DNA from: Rhizobiales bacterium Y(2018)
Lineage (GTDB): Bacteria > Pseudomonadota > Alphaproteobacteria > Rhizobiales > Aestuariivirgaceae
Direction: 5' to 3'
DNA length: 64,000 nucleotides
Assembly: GCA_005502925.1 (NCBI GenBank)
Contig: SCPD01000011.1
Location: 1-64,000, forward strand
Below are positions 17,874 through 26,772 of the stretch, one piece after another (position 1 is the stretch's first letter; every line of letters starts with the position of its first letter). Under the pieces are notes generated by a model that saw only the letters and a list, made by a program, of their open reading frames with translations, had not been told where the DNA came from and did no database searches. Position numbers and translations under genes: made by a program.

Positions 17874-19130
17874 TTACGGCTTCAAGCTCTCTCGGGGAAT
17901 GAAGACTGTCGCCAAAGCCGCGAGCAGCGAGGCGGCGCCGGCCAGTATGAACGCCGCGCTCAGGGACCCGCTGATCACCATGCCGGCGAGCGCCGAGCCG
18001 ATCGGATAGCCGGCGACGTTCAGGCTCATCGAGATCGACAGCACCCGGCCGAACTGGCGTGGATCGGTGCGCCGCTGGCGCAAGGTGAGCAGCGCCACGT
18101 CGATCGGCCCCGCCAGGGCGCCCAGGATCACCAGCCCGATCACGAGGCCGGTCAGGCCGAATTCGGCGGCGATCGGCCAGGCGGCGAGCGCCGACACGAT
18201 CATGCCCGTCATCATGATGGTGCGCTCCCGGCCATTGGCGCGCAGATGGCCGGCGACGAGCGCGCCGAGGCCTCCGGTAATGCCCGCCGCCGCCCACAGG
18301 AATCCGGCGGCAGCCTCCGCATCCTGCGCCATGAAATACTTGGCCGCGACGACCGGAATGACGACCACCAGAACGCCCCAGGTGACCTGGTAGAGCGAAT
18401 AGGAGATCGCCAGCCCGCGCAGCGTCGGCTGGCGCGCGACGATCGCCATGCCCTCGAAAGCCTGGCGCAGCAGCGACGTGCTGATCGTGTTGAGGCTGGG
18501 CAGGCGAGGGACCTGCCACAGGCACAGAGCGGCGCCCGCATAGACGACCGCCACGATGACGATGGTGGTCTCAGGCCCGAGCCATGCGACGCAGAGCCCG
18601 GCAATGGCAGCACCCAGGACGTCGACGGCGGCCCAGATCGCCGTGTCGAGTGCATTGGCCCGGTCGAGCGTCTCGCTGGGCACCATGCGCGGCAGCAGTG
18701 CGCGGATGCCTGAGGCGCCGAGCGGGCTCGTCATCGAATAGAGGATGACCAGGGTGAAGAGCAGGACCGGATCGGCGAGACCCAGCCAGCTGGTCACCGC
18801 CAGCAGTCCGGTGAACAGGCCGCTGGCGAAGAGATCGAGCCGGACCGCGATCGTAGGTCCGACGCGGTCGAGGATCGCGCCGCAGATCGGGCTCAGCAGC
18901 AGCCCAGGCGCTACCGCGGCGAAGACCAGCCATCCGGCGAGGCTCGGCGATGCATAACGCGCCAGGACGAACAGGACGAGTGTCAGCGAGAACATGCGCG
19001 CCGCCATCCGGGTCAGCGCCATGGACGCCAGGAGTGCGGGAAGATGCGGCGTGCGCCACAGCGCGCGATATGAATTGTCCTGTCCCAAGAGGCTTGCTCC
19101 GCAAGGCCGGGGGATCAGGCCTCCCCACAT
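17874..19130 (-). CDS. MFS transporter, DHA/enterobactin-exporter-like
   Basis: The 418-residue protein has about 12 hydrophobic segments and the MFS pattern after helix 2 (GAILDRVGPTIAVRLDL). The N-terminal 30 residues are cytoplasmic. The ATG at 19130 begins MWGGLIPRP; a downstream start is possible because no strong ribosome site is visible. Proteins of this type are mostly drug or metabolite exporters. It converges on the ureide operon and has a 16-base inverted repeat 11 bases upstream that may regulate it. Confidence 0.85.
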   Translation of the reverse strand: MWGGLIPRPCGASLLGQDNSYRALWRTPHLPALLASMALTRMAARMFSLTLVLFVLARYASPSLAGWLVFAAVAPGLLLSPICGAILDRVGPTIAVRLDLFASGLFTGLLAVTSWLGLADPVLLFTLVILYSMTSPLGASGIRALLPRMVPSETLDRANALDTAIWAAVDVLGAAIAGLCVAWLGPETTIVIVAVVYAGAALCLWQVPRLPSLNTISTSLLRQAFEGMAIVARQPTLRGLAISYSLYQVTWGVLVVVIPVVAAKYFMAQDAEAAAGFLWAAAGITGGLGALVAGHLRANGRERTIMMTGMIVSALAAWPIAAEFGLTGLVIGLVILGALAGPIDVALLTLRQRRTDPRQFGRVLSISMSLNVAGYPIGSALAGMVISGSLSAAFILAGAASLLAALATVFIPRESLKP

Positions 19131-19140
19131 AGCCCATTCG

Positions 19141-19156
19141 CATAATGTATATTATG
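19141..19156. promoter_or_regulatory. Candidate operator CATAAT-N4-ATTATG
   Basis: A perfect inverted repeat with 6-base arms lies 11 bases before the MFS start codon, in an AT-rich patch. The position overlaps where the -10 element or ribosome site should be, fitting a repressor site. No regulator gene is adjacent. Confidence 0.45.
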
Positions 19157-19358
19157 GAATATTTCTTGACACCCGGAAAAGAACCGAAGCCCAGAAATTC
19201 CAAGGCCTTGCACGTTGTTACGCCCAGGACTGTCCTGCCGATTGCCATGCCTTGTCCAAGCCGTCCAGAGCCTTGTCCGGCGGTCTCATTAGTCTCTGGC
19301 ACAATGGTTCCAGCCTCGCCCGATTGGCTACGCGGCTCTCGTCAGTTCATCAGCCCCA

Positions 19359-19476
19359 GGACGTCGCTCGCCATGAAAATTGACTCGCAGCATGCGTCTG
19401 ATCGACCGCAGCGTCGCGCCGGCCTAAAGCGCGCCAAGGTCGCCGGACGTAGGACGTCGCTGGGCACGGAAATTGA
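19359..19476. repeat. Two imperfect 25-base direct repeats
   Basis: GGACGTCGCT...AAATTGA occurs at 19359-19383 and again at 19452-19476, 93 bases apart, with 21 of 25 positions identical. The purpose is unknown. Confidence 0.4.
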
Positions 19477-19579
19477 GCGCGTGCGCCATTCCCGTCGATC
19501 ACAGGCCGCAATACGTGCCGGCGCCGAAAGAAAGACACCCTCACACCATGGTTAACGCGGCCGCGTTGCCGGTGATCGA

Positions 19580-20785
19580 CTACCTGCCTCTTGCCACAGC
19601 TTGCTTGAGATAGCGCTCCGCCAGTGTCGTCCAGTAGCGCACGCCGGTTGGAATGATCTCGTCATTGAAATCATAGCGTGGATTGTGCAGCGGCCGTGGC
19701 GCCGCTTCCTCGTCGGGCCGGCCCGAGCTGAGGAAGACGTAGCAGCCGGGGACCTTGCCCAGCATGAAGGCGAAATCCTCCGCGCCCATGATTGGCTGCA
19801 TCGCGGCATCAACGTGCTCGCGGCCCACAATCTCCTGAGCAACACCGGCGGCGAACTTCATCTCCTCCGGAGTATTGCGCAGAACCGGATAGCCGCGCTC
19901 GAACTGGAATTTGTGGCCGGCGCCGGCGGCCTCGGCGGCATGGCGCACGATCTTCTCCAATCCCGTCTCGAAGGCATCGCGCACCGCGTCATTGAGCGTG
20001 TACAGCGTGCCACGGACGATGGCGATGTCGGGCGTGACATGGACGCCTTGCCGATGGCTCGGATCGCCGCTGCGGAACTGGGTGATCGACAGGACGACGG
20101 GCTCGGCTGGATTGAGATAGCGCGCCTTGAAATTATGCATGTCCTGCACGATCCGGGATGCCGTCAGCAGCGGGTCCGGCACTGCATATTGCGCCGCCGG
20201 ATGCGAGAGCCGGCTGAGGATATGGAATTCGAAAGTGTCGATCGAGGCCAGCATCGGCCCGGTCCGCATCAAAAACTGGCCGGCCGGAATGTTGGGGAAA
20301 TTATGCAGCCCGAAAATCGCATCGACCGGAAACTTGTCGAAGAGCCCCTCCTTCACCATGGCATTGCCGCCACAGCGCTCATCGCCCGTCTCCTCGGCGG
20401 GCTGGAAAATGAAGCGCACAGTCCCGTCGAACTCGCCCTTGCGGGCCAGATGGCCGGCCGCAGCGAGCAGCATGGCGGTATGCCCGTCATGCCCGCAGGC
20501 ATGCATTTTGCCATCGACCCTGGAACGGTAATCGACGTCATTCTCTTCGTGGATGAACAAGGCATCCATGTCGGCGCGCAGCCCGACCACCGCCGGGCCT
20601 GTGCCGCGCTTCAGCGTGCCGACCACGCCGGTGTCACCGAGACCGCGATGCACCTCGATGCCGAATCCCGCCAGCTTCGCCGCAACGAAGTCGGAGGTCG
20701 CCTTCTCCTCGAACGCCGTCTCGGGATTGGCGTGCAGATGACGGCGCCAGGCCGTGGCGTCCTCGATAAGACTCTTGTCGATCAT
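19580..20785 (-). CDS. M20 amidohydrolase (hippurate hydrolase / N-acyl-amino acid deacylase-like)
   Basis: The 401-residue metallo-amidohydrolase begins at the ATG at 20785, after GAAGGAGAAAACG. Family motifs in order are LRADMDALFIHE, the metal-binding HACGHDGHTAML, the PAEETGDERCGG glutamates, GLHNFP, and MGAEDFAFML near the end. Such enzymes cut acyl groups from amino acids (hippurate, N-acetyl amino acids, IAA conjugates). It lies 51 bases downstream of a LysR gene on the same strand, so the two are probably co-transcribed and the LysR may respond to its substrate. Confidence 0.9.
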   Translation of the reverse strand: MIDKSLIEDATAWRRHLHANPETAFEEKATSDFVAAKLAGFGIEVHRGLGDTGVVGTLKRGTGPAVVGLRADMDALFIHEENDVDYRSRVDGKMHACGHDGHTAMLLAAAGHLARKGEFDGTVRFIFQPAEETGDERCGGNAMVKEGLFDKFPVDAIFGLHNFPNIPAGQFLMRTGPMLASIDTFEFHILSRLSHPAAQYAVPDPLLTASRIVQDMHNFKARYLNPAEPVVLSITQFRSGDPSHRQGVHVTPDIAIVRGTLYTLNDAVRDAFETGLEKIVRHAAEAAGAGHKFQFERGYPVLRNTPEEMKFAAGVAQEIVGREHVDAAMQPIMGAEDFAFMLGKVPGCYVFLSSGRPDEEAAPRPLHNPRYDFNDEIIPTGVRYWTTLAERYLKQAVARGR

Positions 20786-20835
20786 CGTTTTCTCCTTCGA
20801 ACAAACCAATCAGGTAAAGTTGACGCCGGATTTTC

Positions 20836-21693
20836 TCAACCTCGTTGTCGCAATTTTTGAGTGAGATGATCGGCGACCAGAGCCGCGCCGGGAGAAATAT
20901 TCGTGGCCCGGTGAAGCCGGATTTCCGCGCCGGGCAGGGACGGCAGCCCGCTGCTTCCATCCAGCCTGCGCAGCCCCTGCCCCAGCATGCTGCTCTTCAG
21001 AATGGAGACCGCGAGCCCTTGTTCGACAAGGGCCTCTATCGCCGCGGTGCTCTGGCTCACATAAGCGAGCCGCCAGGGCCGCCCGGAGGCATTCAGCACT
21101 TCAATAGCCCACTGTCGGAACAGGCAATCCGGATAGGACAGCGCCACCGGCAATGGATCCGTATGTTCGATTCCGTGATCGCGCGCCGCCACCCATGCCG
21201 CGCTTTCGCGAGCAACGAGATCACCTTCCCCCGCGCCTTCCGGATGCATCGCAAGAACGACGTCGAATGACGACCCGAGCCGCTTGAGCAGTCGCGCTGT
21301 CAGTCCGATTTCCATCTCAATCTGTACCAACGGAAAAATCTCGGCAATCTCGGGCAGAAGACGCGGAATGACCCTTGTCCCATAGTCTTCCATCACACCG
21401 ATGCGAACCTGCCCGGCAACCCGGAGGTGAGAAAGACGCGCCACGGCCTGTTCACTGAGCATCAGGATACGCCGGGCATCAATCAGGAAGCTTTCCGCAA
21501 CGCCCGTCATCTCGACCCGCGTCGTCGAGCGCCGGAACAACTTGACGCCCAGCCGCTCCTCGAGACGCTGAACCTGCAGGCTTACAGCGGCCTGCGTCCG
21601 GTTCAGCCGACGCGCAGCGTGCGTGAACGACAAATGCTCGCAGACGGCGACGAAAGCGCGCAACAGATCAGGATCGAGATCGGGCCTGCTCAT
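20836..21693 (-). CDS. LysR-family regulator
   Basis: In this 285-residue protein the N-terminal DNA-binding helix-turn-helix (LRAFVAVCEHLSFTHAARRL, then TQAAVSLQVQRLEERLG) is intact. The effector domain covers residues 90-285. It sits head-to-head with an EamA exporter gene (88 bases apart) and directly upstream of an M20 hydrolase on its own strand. It therefore could control both, for example export and breakdown of an acylated amino acid; this is inference from position. Confidence 0.92.
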   Translation of the reverse strand: MSRPDLDPDLLRAFVAVCEHLSFTHAARRLNRTQAAVSLQVQRLEERLGVKLFRRSTTRVEMTGVAESFLIDARRILMLSEQAVARLSHLRVAGQVRIGVMEDYGTRVIPRLLPEIAEIFPLVQIEMEIGLTARLLKRLGSSFDVVLAMHPEGAGEGDLVARESAAWVAARDHGIEHTDPLPVALSYPDCLFRQWAIEVLNASGRPWRLAYVSQSTAAIEALVEQGLAVSILKSSMLGQGLRRLDGSSGLPSLPGAEIRLHRATNISPGAALVADHLTQKLRQRG

Positions 21694-21781
21694 ATCGATC
21701 TGTTATCACCTTGATGAAATTTATTCGATTCCATTTTGACAGACGCTTCCCTAACCAAGGGGTGAAAGGAGTGCGGACGCG

Positions 21782-22669
21782 GTGGAGCGACTGGGAATTA
21801 TGGCAGCGGTTTTGTCGAGCGCGCTTGGCGGCACCGCTGTCGTCGTCACGCGATACCTCACATCCACGCTCGATCCCCTGACGATCGGCGCCATAAGGTT
21901 CGCCGGCGGCTTCCTGGTTCTGGCGGCGATGGCGCGCTGGTCCGGACAGCAATGGCCGCGGCGTGGCGACTGGCCCGGCACCGCCGCGCTCGGCCTCCTC
22001 TTCTTCGGGCTGTTTCCGATCCTCTTCACGGCGGCGCTGATCTACACGACCGCCGCGCGCGGAGCCCTGGCGCTGTCGACACTGCCGCTCCTGACCATGG
22101 CCGCCGCCGCGGCCTTGCGGATCGAGCCGCCCACGTTGCGCAAACTCCTCGGCGTCTTGATTGCAATCGGCGGCGTGACATTCGCCTTGAACGCCAATCT
22201 CCGCAACGCGCCGCCAGACGCCTGGCGAGGCGACCTGTTGATGATCGGCGCCGCCATATGTATGGCGTTCTACAATGTCTGGTCTCGCCCATTCATTGCC
22301 CGATCAGGTCCGATTCCGTTCGCGGCATTCGGCATGGGCATCGGCGCCGTTTGCCTCATCGGCGGATCGCTGCTCTCAGGCGGCGCTTCCCGATTGCCGC
22401 TGCTCAGCGCGCCGCAATGGCTTGCCGGCGCCTATCTCGCCATCGTGTGCGGGGCCCTCATCTTCTTCCTTTGGGCCTATGCCCTCGGCCGCGCCAGCCC
22501 AACGCTCGTCGCCGTTTCAGTGGCCATAAACCCCATCACCGCGTCGATCCTCGCTGTCTCAATGCTCGGCGAAGAGATCAGCCCGGAATTGCTGATCGGA
22601 CTGAGCGGGACGCTGGTGGGAATAGCCGTCGCATCCGGGCTCTTCCCGCGCTTTCGCCCCAAGCAGTAA
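21782..22669 (+). CDS. EamA/DMT-superfamily transporter
   Basis: This 295-residue inner-membrane protein has ten hydrophobic segments arranged as two EamA repeats. Repeat one contains the pattern LDPLTIGAIRFAGGFLVL; repeat two ends with the typical GEEISPELLIGLSGTLVG. The start is a GTG at 21782, preceded by AAAGGAG about 11 bases upstream. Members export amino acids or other small metabolites. It is divergent from the LysR gene at 20836. Confidence 0.88.
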   Translation: MERLGIMAAVLSSALGGTAVVVTRYLTSTLDPLTIGAIRFAGGFLVLAAMARWSGQQWPRRGDWPGTAALGLLFFGLFPILFTAALIYTTAARGALALSTLPLLTMAAAAALRIEPPTLRKLLGVLIAIGGVTFALNANLRNAPPDAWRGDLLMIGAAICMAFYNVWSRPFIARSGPIPFAAFGMGIGAVCLIGGSLLSGGASRLPLLSAPQWLAGAYLAIVCGALIFFLWAYALGRASPTLVAVSVAINPITASILAVSMLGEEISPELLIGLSGTLVGIAVASGLFPRFRPKQ

Positions 22670-22685
22670 CCCAGCCGATAGCCTG

Positions 22686-25163
22686 TCAGCGCGGGATTTC
22701 CTGCTTCGGCCATGACGGGCTTGGGCATGTGCCGCCCGTCGTGTTGGTCTGGTTGTAGAAGTTCACGCAGTCGAACCAGTATGGCGTCTGCGTCGCCCAC
22801 GGCGTGGTGCCGAAGCGCTTATGCAGCACCTCGTAAGCGGCGCTCGAATATTTGCCGTGCCCACCATGCCAGTTGCAGCCATAACGCGTCGACTTGATCG
22901 ACAGCGCCAGCGCCTCGGCGGCACCGCTGCCGGCGTCCTCCTTGGGCGCCTTGCGGCCCCATTTGGTCGCCGCGTTCGCCAGGAGCTTCGGCGCGCTCGG
23001 CATGGCGCTCAGCGCCTTGATCTCTTTCCAGTTGATGCTCCTGAGCACCGGATGGCTTTTAAGGACGCTTTCGCGCTTCTCGGCCAGCGCCGTCATCGCG
23101 TCGGCCTCCATCACGGGCTCGAGCCGCTTGGCCGACCACGATGTGCGCTCGGCGCCGGTCAGGCTGTCGAGCTCGTTGCGCAGGCCGCCGAGCTGGCGGT
23201 CGGGCTCGAACGGACACCACCAGTTCTTGTCATTGTGATCGAAGGAATCGAGCGCCGTGACATCGCCGGCGCCGGTCATGGTGATCGGTTCCCAGATGCC
23301 GGGAGCATTGACCAGAATGCCCATGCGCGGCGTGCGCAGTATGGTTAGCAGCCGGAGGTTCTCGTCCTTGGCCTTGGGATAATCGGTCTTGACCTTGTCG
23401 GCCACCGCCTTCACGTCCGGGTTGAGCGCATAAAGCTCCTCGGTGAATGACTTCTCCGGCACGCGGCCGCGTGCATAAAGCCTTGTCCAGGCGGTGCGGA
23501 TCAGGAGCGCGCGCTCCTCAGGCGTGAACAAAGTCTCGTTCTTCGCCATCGCCCGCAATTCCTTGGCGGGAAGGAAATTCAACAGCGCCTGGCCGGTCTT
23601 CACCGAATTGTTCGCCAGCGCCTTGTCCCACTGGCCACGATCCTCGGCCGACCACATGGCGATCTCCGCCAACACATTGCGGCTGCCGTCATCCTTGTCG
23701 AGCGAGGCCCACACATCATCGGTCAGAAGCTTGTCGCGATATTTGCGCGCTTCGGCGACCATGCCCTGCCCCAGCAGATACTGGCCGAGCGGCTGCAGCG
23801 CCTTCTGCGTATAAGTCACAGAGCTCTTGAGCGGATAGCTGGCGAGGCCGTCATAGGCTTCGTCGAACTTGCCGGCGAGCGCCGAAACGCGCACCGCGTG
23901 GCTCAGAAGCGTGCCGGCGGCGGCCGTCTCCGGCGCCGTGCCGCAGCTGTCATTGGCGGCCTTGGCGGCGGCCTGCGCCTTGTCCCACAGAGCTTTGCGG
24001 CTGGCATCGTCGCTCTTGGCCTTGAGCGCGTCGATCACGTCCTTGGCGAGCGGCGGCGTGCCGGCGACGAGCCCCAGCGAACCGTCGACCAGCGCTTGCG
24101 TGCGTGCTTCCCATTTGGGCCCGATGAACTGCCACGGGGCGCGATCGTAATATTCCTGCGTGCTCTGGCCGCCGACCATCCAGGCGGCCATCGGATGCTG
24201 GCGCACCGCATCGACGATCGATTTGGAGATGGTCGGATTTTCCGGCAGCGTGCCGGTGAGCCACCAATCCTCGGCTTTGCCGCGGATGCCGACGAAATCG
24301 ATGTCATAGAGTGCCCGGCCATAGTCGCCGGCGAGCTTCGGCGAAGCCTTGATGTCCTTGGTCGGCTTGTCGAGCACGGCGACGGTGCTGTTGATGAGCT
24401 GCGTCCAGCCGGGCGCCGTATCTTCGAGATTGGCGATATAGCCCAAGAGCTCCTGGGTGATGCCATGGACGCTGGCGAGCGACGGGTCGGCGAGGATCGC
24501 ATTGGCTTCGGCGCGCGCTTCGGCGAGCTGCTTTCCATTGGCGAGGATATTGGCGACCATGTAACGCGCCGCGCCCTTATGCGGCGACGTGGACGTGCCG
24601 ATCGCCTTATAGAGATCGAGCGCCTTGCCGCGGTCGGTATAGAAGACGAGCGAGGCCTGCTGATAGGCGCGGTCGGCGTCCTGCAGGTCCTTCACCGGCG
24701 GCTGCTGCTCGGCCAAGGGTCCCGGCAGTTCGGCGATTTTCTCGCCGTCGCAGGCGGCCAGCACGGCGAGCTGCACGGTGAGCCACTGTTTCACATAGGG
24801 GCTGGTCTTGCCGAGATCGGCGATACGCTTCTCCAGCACCTCGAGCGGATAGCCGAGGCGGCACTCATAGCCGTAGTAATTGGGCTGCTTGGCGTCGGGC
24901 GATATCTCTGCGATCAGCTTCTTGAGCTTGTCGGCATTCTCCCACGAGGAATAGCCGCCGTAATTGGGATCGATCATCGGATCGCCGAGGCCCTTCAGGA
25001 CCCTGTAGGTGCGCGCCGAAAACGGCTCGCGCGCATAGCGGTCCACCGCTTCCTGGATCTTGGCCGGATCGCGCGCCGAGCCGTCGGGACAGGCCTGCTG
25101 AGCAAGCACGGGTGTGGAGCTGAAGGCCAGCAGGGCGACCAGGGAAACGATCCGGCGAGACAT
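22686..25163 (-). CDS. Large secreted protein of unknown function, helical-repeat-like
   Basis: The 825-residue protein starts at the ATG at 25163, which has GGAG 6 bases before it; an upstream ATG (25175) would place GGAG inside the gene. A Sec signal peptide (MSRRIVSLVALLAF to VLAQQA) is clear. The rest is mostly Ala/Leu/Lys/Asp-rich helices that look like irregular TPR-like repeats. The C-terminus carries RYGCNWHGGHGKYS, then AYEVLHKRFGTTPWATQTPY and WFDC, a cysteine/aromatic cluster. I have the impression of similar endings in other uncharacterised proteobacterial proteins, but cannot name a family. It lies 15 bases from the MBL gene on the same strand, so it may close the metG-tatD operon. 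Confidence 0.85.
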   Translation of the reverse strand: MSRRIVSLVALLAFSSTPVLAQQACPDGSARDPAKIQEAVDRYAREPFSARTYRVLKGLGDPMIDPNYGGYSSWENADKLKKLIAEISPDAKQPNYYGYECRLGYPLEVLEKRIADLGKTSPYVKQWLTVQLAVLAACDGEKIAELPGPLAEQQPPVKDLQDADRAYQQASLVFYTDRGKALDLYKAIGTSTSPHKGAARYMVANILANGKQLAEARAEANAILADPSLASVHGITQELLGYIANLEDTAPGWTQLINSTVAVLDKPTKDIKASPKLAGDYGRALYDIDFVGIRGKAEDWWLTGTLPENPTISKSIVDAVRQHPMAAWMVGGQSTQEYYDRAPWQFIGPKWEARTQALVDGSLGLVAGTPPLAKDVIDALKAKSDDASRKALWDKAQAAAKAANDSCGTAPETAAAGTLLSHAVRVSALAGKFDEAYDGLASYPLKSSVTYTQKALQPLGQYLLGQGMVAEARKYRDKLLTDDVWASLDKDDGSRNVLAEIAMWSAEDRGQWDKALANNSVKTGQALLNFLPAKELRAMAKNETLFTPEERALLIRTAWTRLYARGRVPEKSFTEELYALNPDVKAVADKVKTDYPKAKDENLRLLTILRTPRMGILVNAPGIWEPITMTGAGDVTALDSFDHNDKNWWCPFEPDRQLGGLRNELDSLTGAERTSWSAKRLEPVMEADAMTALAEKRESVLKSHPVLRSINWKEIKALSAMPSAPKLLANAATKWGRKAPKEDAGSGAAEALALSIKSTRYGCNWHGGHGKYSSAAYEVLHKRFGTTPWATQTPYWFDCVNFYNQTNTTGGTCPSPSWPKQEIPR

Positions 25164-25178
25164 GGCGCACTCCATTAT

Positions 25179-25973
25179 TCAATAGGGCAGAATCATACCG
25201 TCATAGGCCGGTTCGACATAGGGGGGAAGCTCCCGTGTCAACGTGGAAAAATCGAGGTCGATATGCATGTTGGTGAGCACCGCCCGCTTCGGCTTCAGCC
25301 GCTCGATCCAACCGAGCGTCTCGGGAAGGCTGAAATGGCTCGGATGCGGCACCGGACGCAGAGCATCGACGATCCACAGATCGAGGTCGCGCAAAGCGGC
25401 AAGGCTCGCCTCGGGAATGCCGTTCACATCGGGCGTATAGGCCACATCGCCAAAGCGGAAGCCGAGCGCGTCGATATTGCCGTGATGGACGGTAAAGGGC
25501 AGAGCGCTGATCGAGCCCCCCTTCCCCGCGATCGTGACTGTCTGGCCAGGCGTGATGCGGTTGAGGCTCAGAATGGGCGGATAGTCGCTGCCGGGCGCGG
25601 TGATGAAGCAATAGCCGAAGCGGCTGACCAGGAGATTGGCGGTCGTTTCATCGGCCCAGATCGGGATCAGGTGGCGCTGGCGCAGATAAAACGCGCGCAA
25701 TTCGTCGATCCCATGGGTGTGGTCGGCATGCTCATGGGTGTAGAGCACCGCGTCGAGCGCCTCGGTGCCGCTCGACAGCATCTGATCGCGCAGATCGGGC
25801 GAGGTGTCGATGAGGACGCGGGTGACGCCCGCCTCAGCCTTGCGGCTCACCAGAACGGAGCAGCGCCGCCGCCGGTTCTTCGGATTGGCGGGATCGCAAG
25901 TGCCCCAGGAATTACCGATGCGCGGCACACCACCCGACGAGCCGCAGCCCAATATGGTGATGGTGCCGCTCAT
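25179..25973 (-). CDS. Metallo-beta-lactamase-fold hydrolase, PhnP-like
   Basis: In this 264-residue protein the binuclear metal site is visible as YTHEHADHTHG, with upstream DTSPDLR and later HHGNIDALG and NMHIDLD. The N-terminus ITILGCGSSGGVPRIGN is typical of the PhnP-like phosphodiesterase group. The cysteine-bearing segment TCDPANPKNRRRRCSVLV fits that group too. It follows tatD by 4 bases, a common alphaproteobacterial order. The likely activity is hydrolysis of a cyclic phosphodiester; the in vivo substrate is unknown. Confidence 0.9.
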   Translation of the reverse strand: MSGTITILGCGSSGGVPRIGNSWGTCDPANPKNRRRRCSVLVSRKAEAGVTRVLIDTSPDLRDQMLSSGTEALDAVLYTHEHADHTHGIDELRAFYLRQRHLIPIWADETTANLLVSRFGYCFITAPGSDYPPILSLNRITPGQTVTIAGKGGSISALPFTVHHGNIDALGFRFGDVAYTPDVNGIPEASLAALRDLDLWIVDALRPVPHPSHFSLPETLGWIERLKPKRAVLTNMHIDLDFSTLTRELPPYVEPAYDGMILPY

Positions 25974-25977
25974 GACG

Positions 25978-26772
25978 TCACGCCGCCCATTCGGGCTTCG
26001 GCACCTTGCCGAACAGCGCGAAGAAGTTGTCCGTGGTGATACGCGCCATCTCAGGCACAGCGACGCCTTTCACGTCGGCGAGCTTCTCCAGCGTCTTCAC
26101 GACATAGGCGGGCTCGTTCGATTTGCCGCGGAACGGCACCGGCGCCAGATAGGGCGCATCGGTCTCGACGAGGAGACGGTCCATCGGCACCTCGCCCGCC
26201 GTGACGCGGATATCCTCGGCATTCTTGTAGGTGAGGATGCCGGAGAAAGAGACATAGGCGCCGAGCGCCAGGCCGCGCCGGGCCAGCTCGATCTTCGAGG
26301 AGAAGCAATGCAGCAGCGGCTTGAAGGCGCCCTTGCCCATTTCCTCTTCGAGGATTTGCGCCGTGTCGGCTTCCGCCGCACGGCTATGGATGACGAGTGG
26401 CAGGCCGGTCTGGCGCGCCGCCTCGATATGGACGCGGAAGCTCTGCGCCTGGATATCGCGCGGGCTCAGATCATAGTGATAATCGAGGCCGGCCTCGCCG
26501 ATGCCGACCACTTTGGGGTGGCGTGCGATATCGATGAGCTCGCGCGCGGTGACGTCCGGCTCCTCGGCGGCGTTATGGGGATGCGTGCCGATGGTGCAGA
26601 AGACATTGCCATGGGCCTCGGCGATCGCCAGGATTTGCTCGAACTTGCGCACTCTTGTGCCGATCGAAAGCATCAGCCTGACGCCCAACTCCTGGGCGCG
26701 GCCGAGCACGCCCGGCAAGTCCTCGGCGAGGCCCGGATAATCGAGATGGCAATGGCTGTCGACGACGATCAT
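25978..26772 (-). CDS. tatD: TatD-family metal-dependent DNase/hydrolase
   Basis: This TIM-barrel hydrolase has 264 residues from the ATG at 26772. The start is set by the family N-terminus [12 protein letters not shown]; the open frame continues upstream, but that part is out of frame with metG and not conserved-looking. Other metal ligands are [28 protein letters not shown] and [12 protein letters not shown]. It overlaps the metG stop by four bases, so translation is coupled. TatD proteins are 3'-5' exonucleases or deoxyribonucleases, not part of Tat secretion. Confidence 0.93.
   Translation of the reverse strand: MIVVDSHCHLDYPGLAEDLPGVLGRAQELGVRLMLSIGTRVRKFEQILAIAEAHGNVFCTIGTHPHNAAEEPDVTARELIDIARHPKVVGIGEAGLDYHYDLSPRDIQAQSFRVHIEAARQTGLPLVIHSRAAEADTAQILEEEMGKGAFKPLLHCFSSKIELARRGLALGAYVSFSGILTYKNAEDIRVTAGEVPMDRLLVETDAPYLAPVPFRGKSNEPAYVVKTLEKLADVKGVAVPEMARITTDNFFALFGKVPKPEWAA

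Larger units (their letters stand above)
19131..19579. other. 449-base intergenic region
   Basis: No convincing gene is seen. An open frame of 136 codons on the plus strand has poor codon pattern and no family look. The region holds the CATAAT inverted repeat near the MFS start and two imperfect 25-base direct repeats (19359-19383 and 19452-19476, 21 of 25 bases the same). Confidence 0.5.

Noticed and set aside
19145-19555. 136-codon frame in the gap after the MFS gene
   Set aside because: Poor codon pattern, no ribosome site, no recognisable features.
23898-26039. 713-codon plus-strand frame opposite three minus-strand genes
   Set aside because: It runs across gene borders of clearly assigned minus-strand genes and shows only the composition of antisense high-GC DNA.
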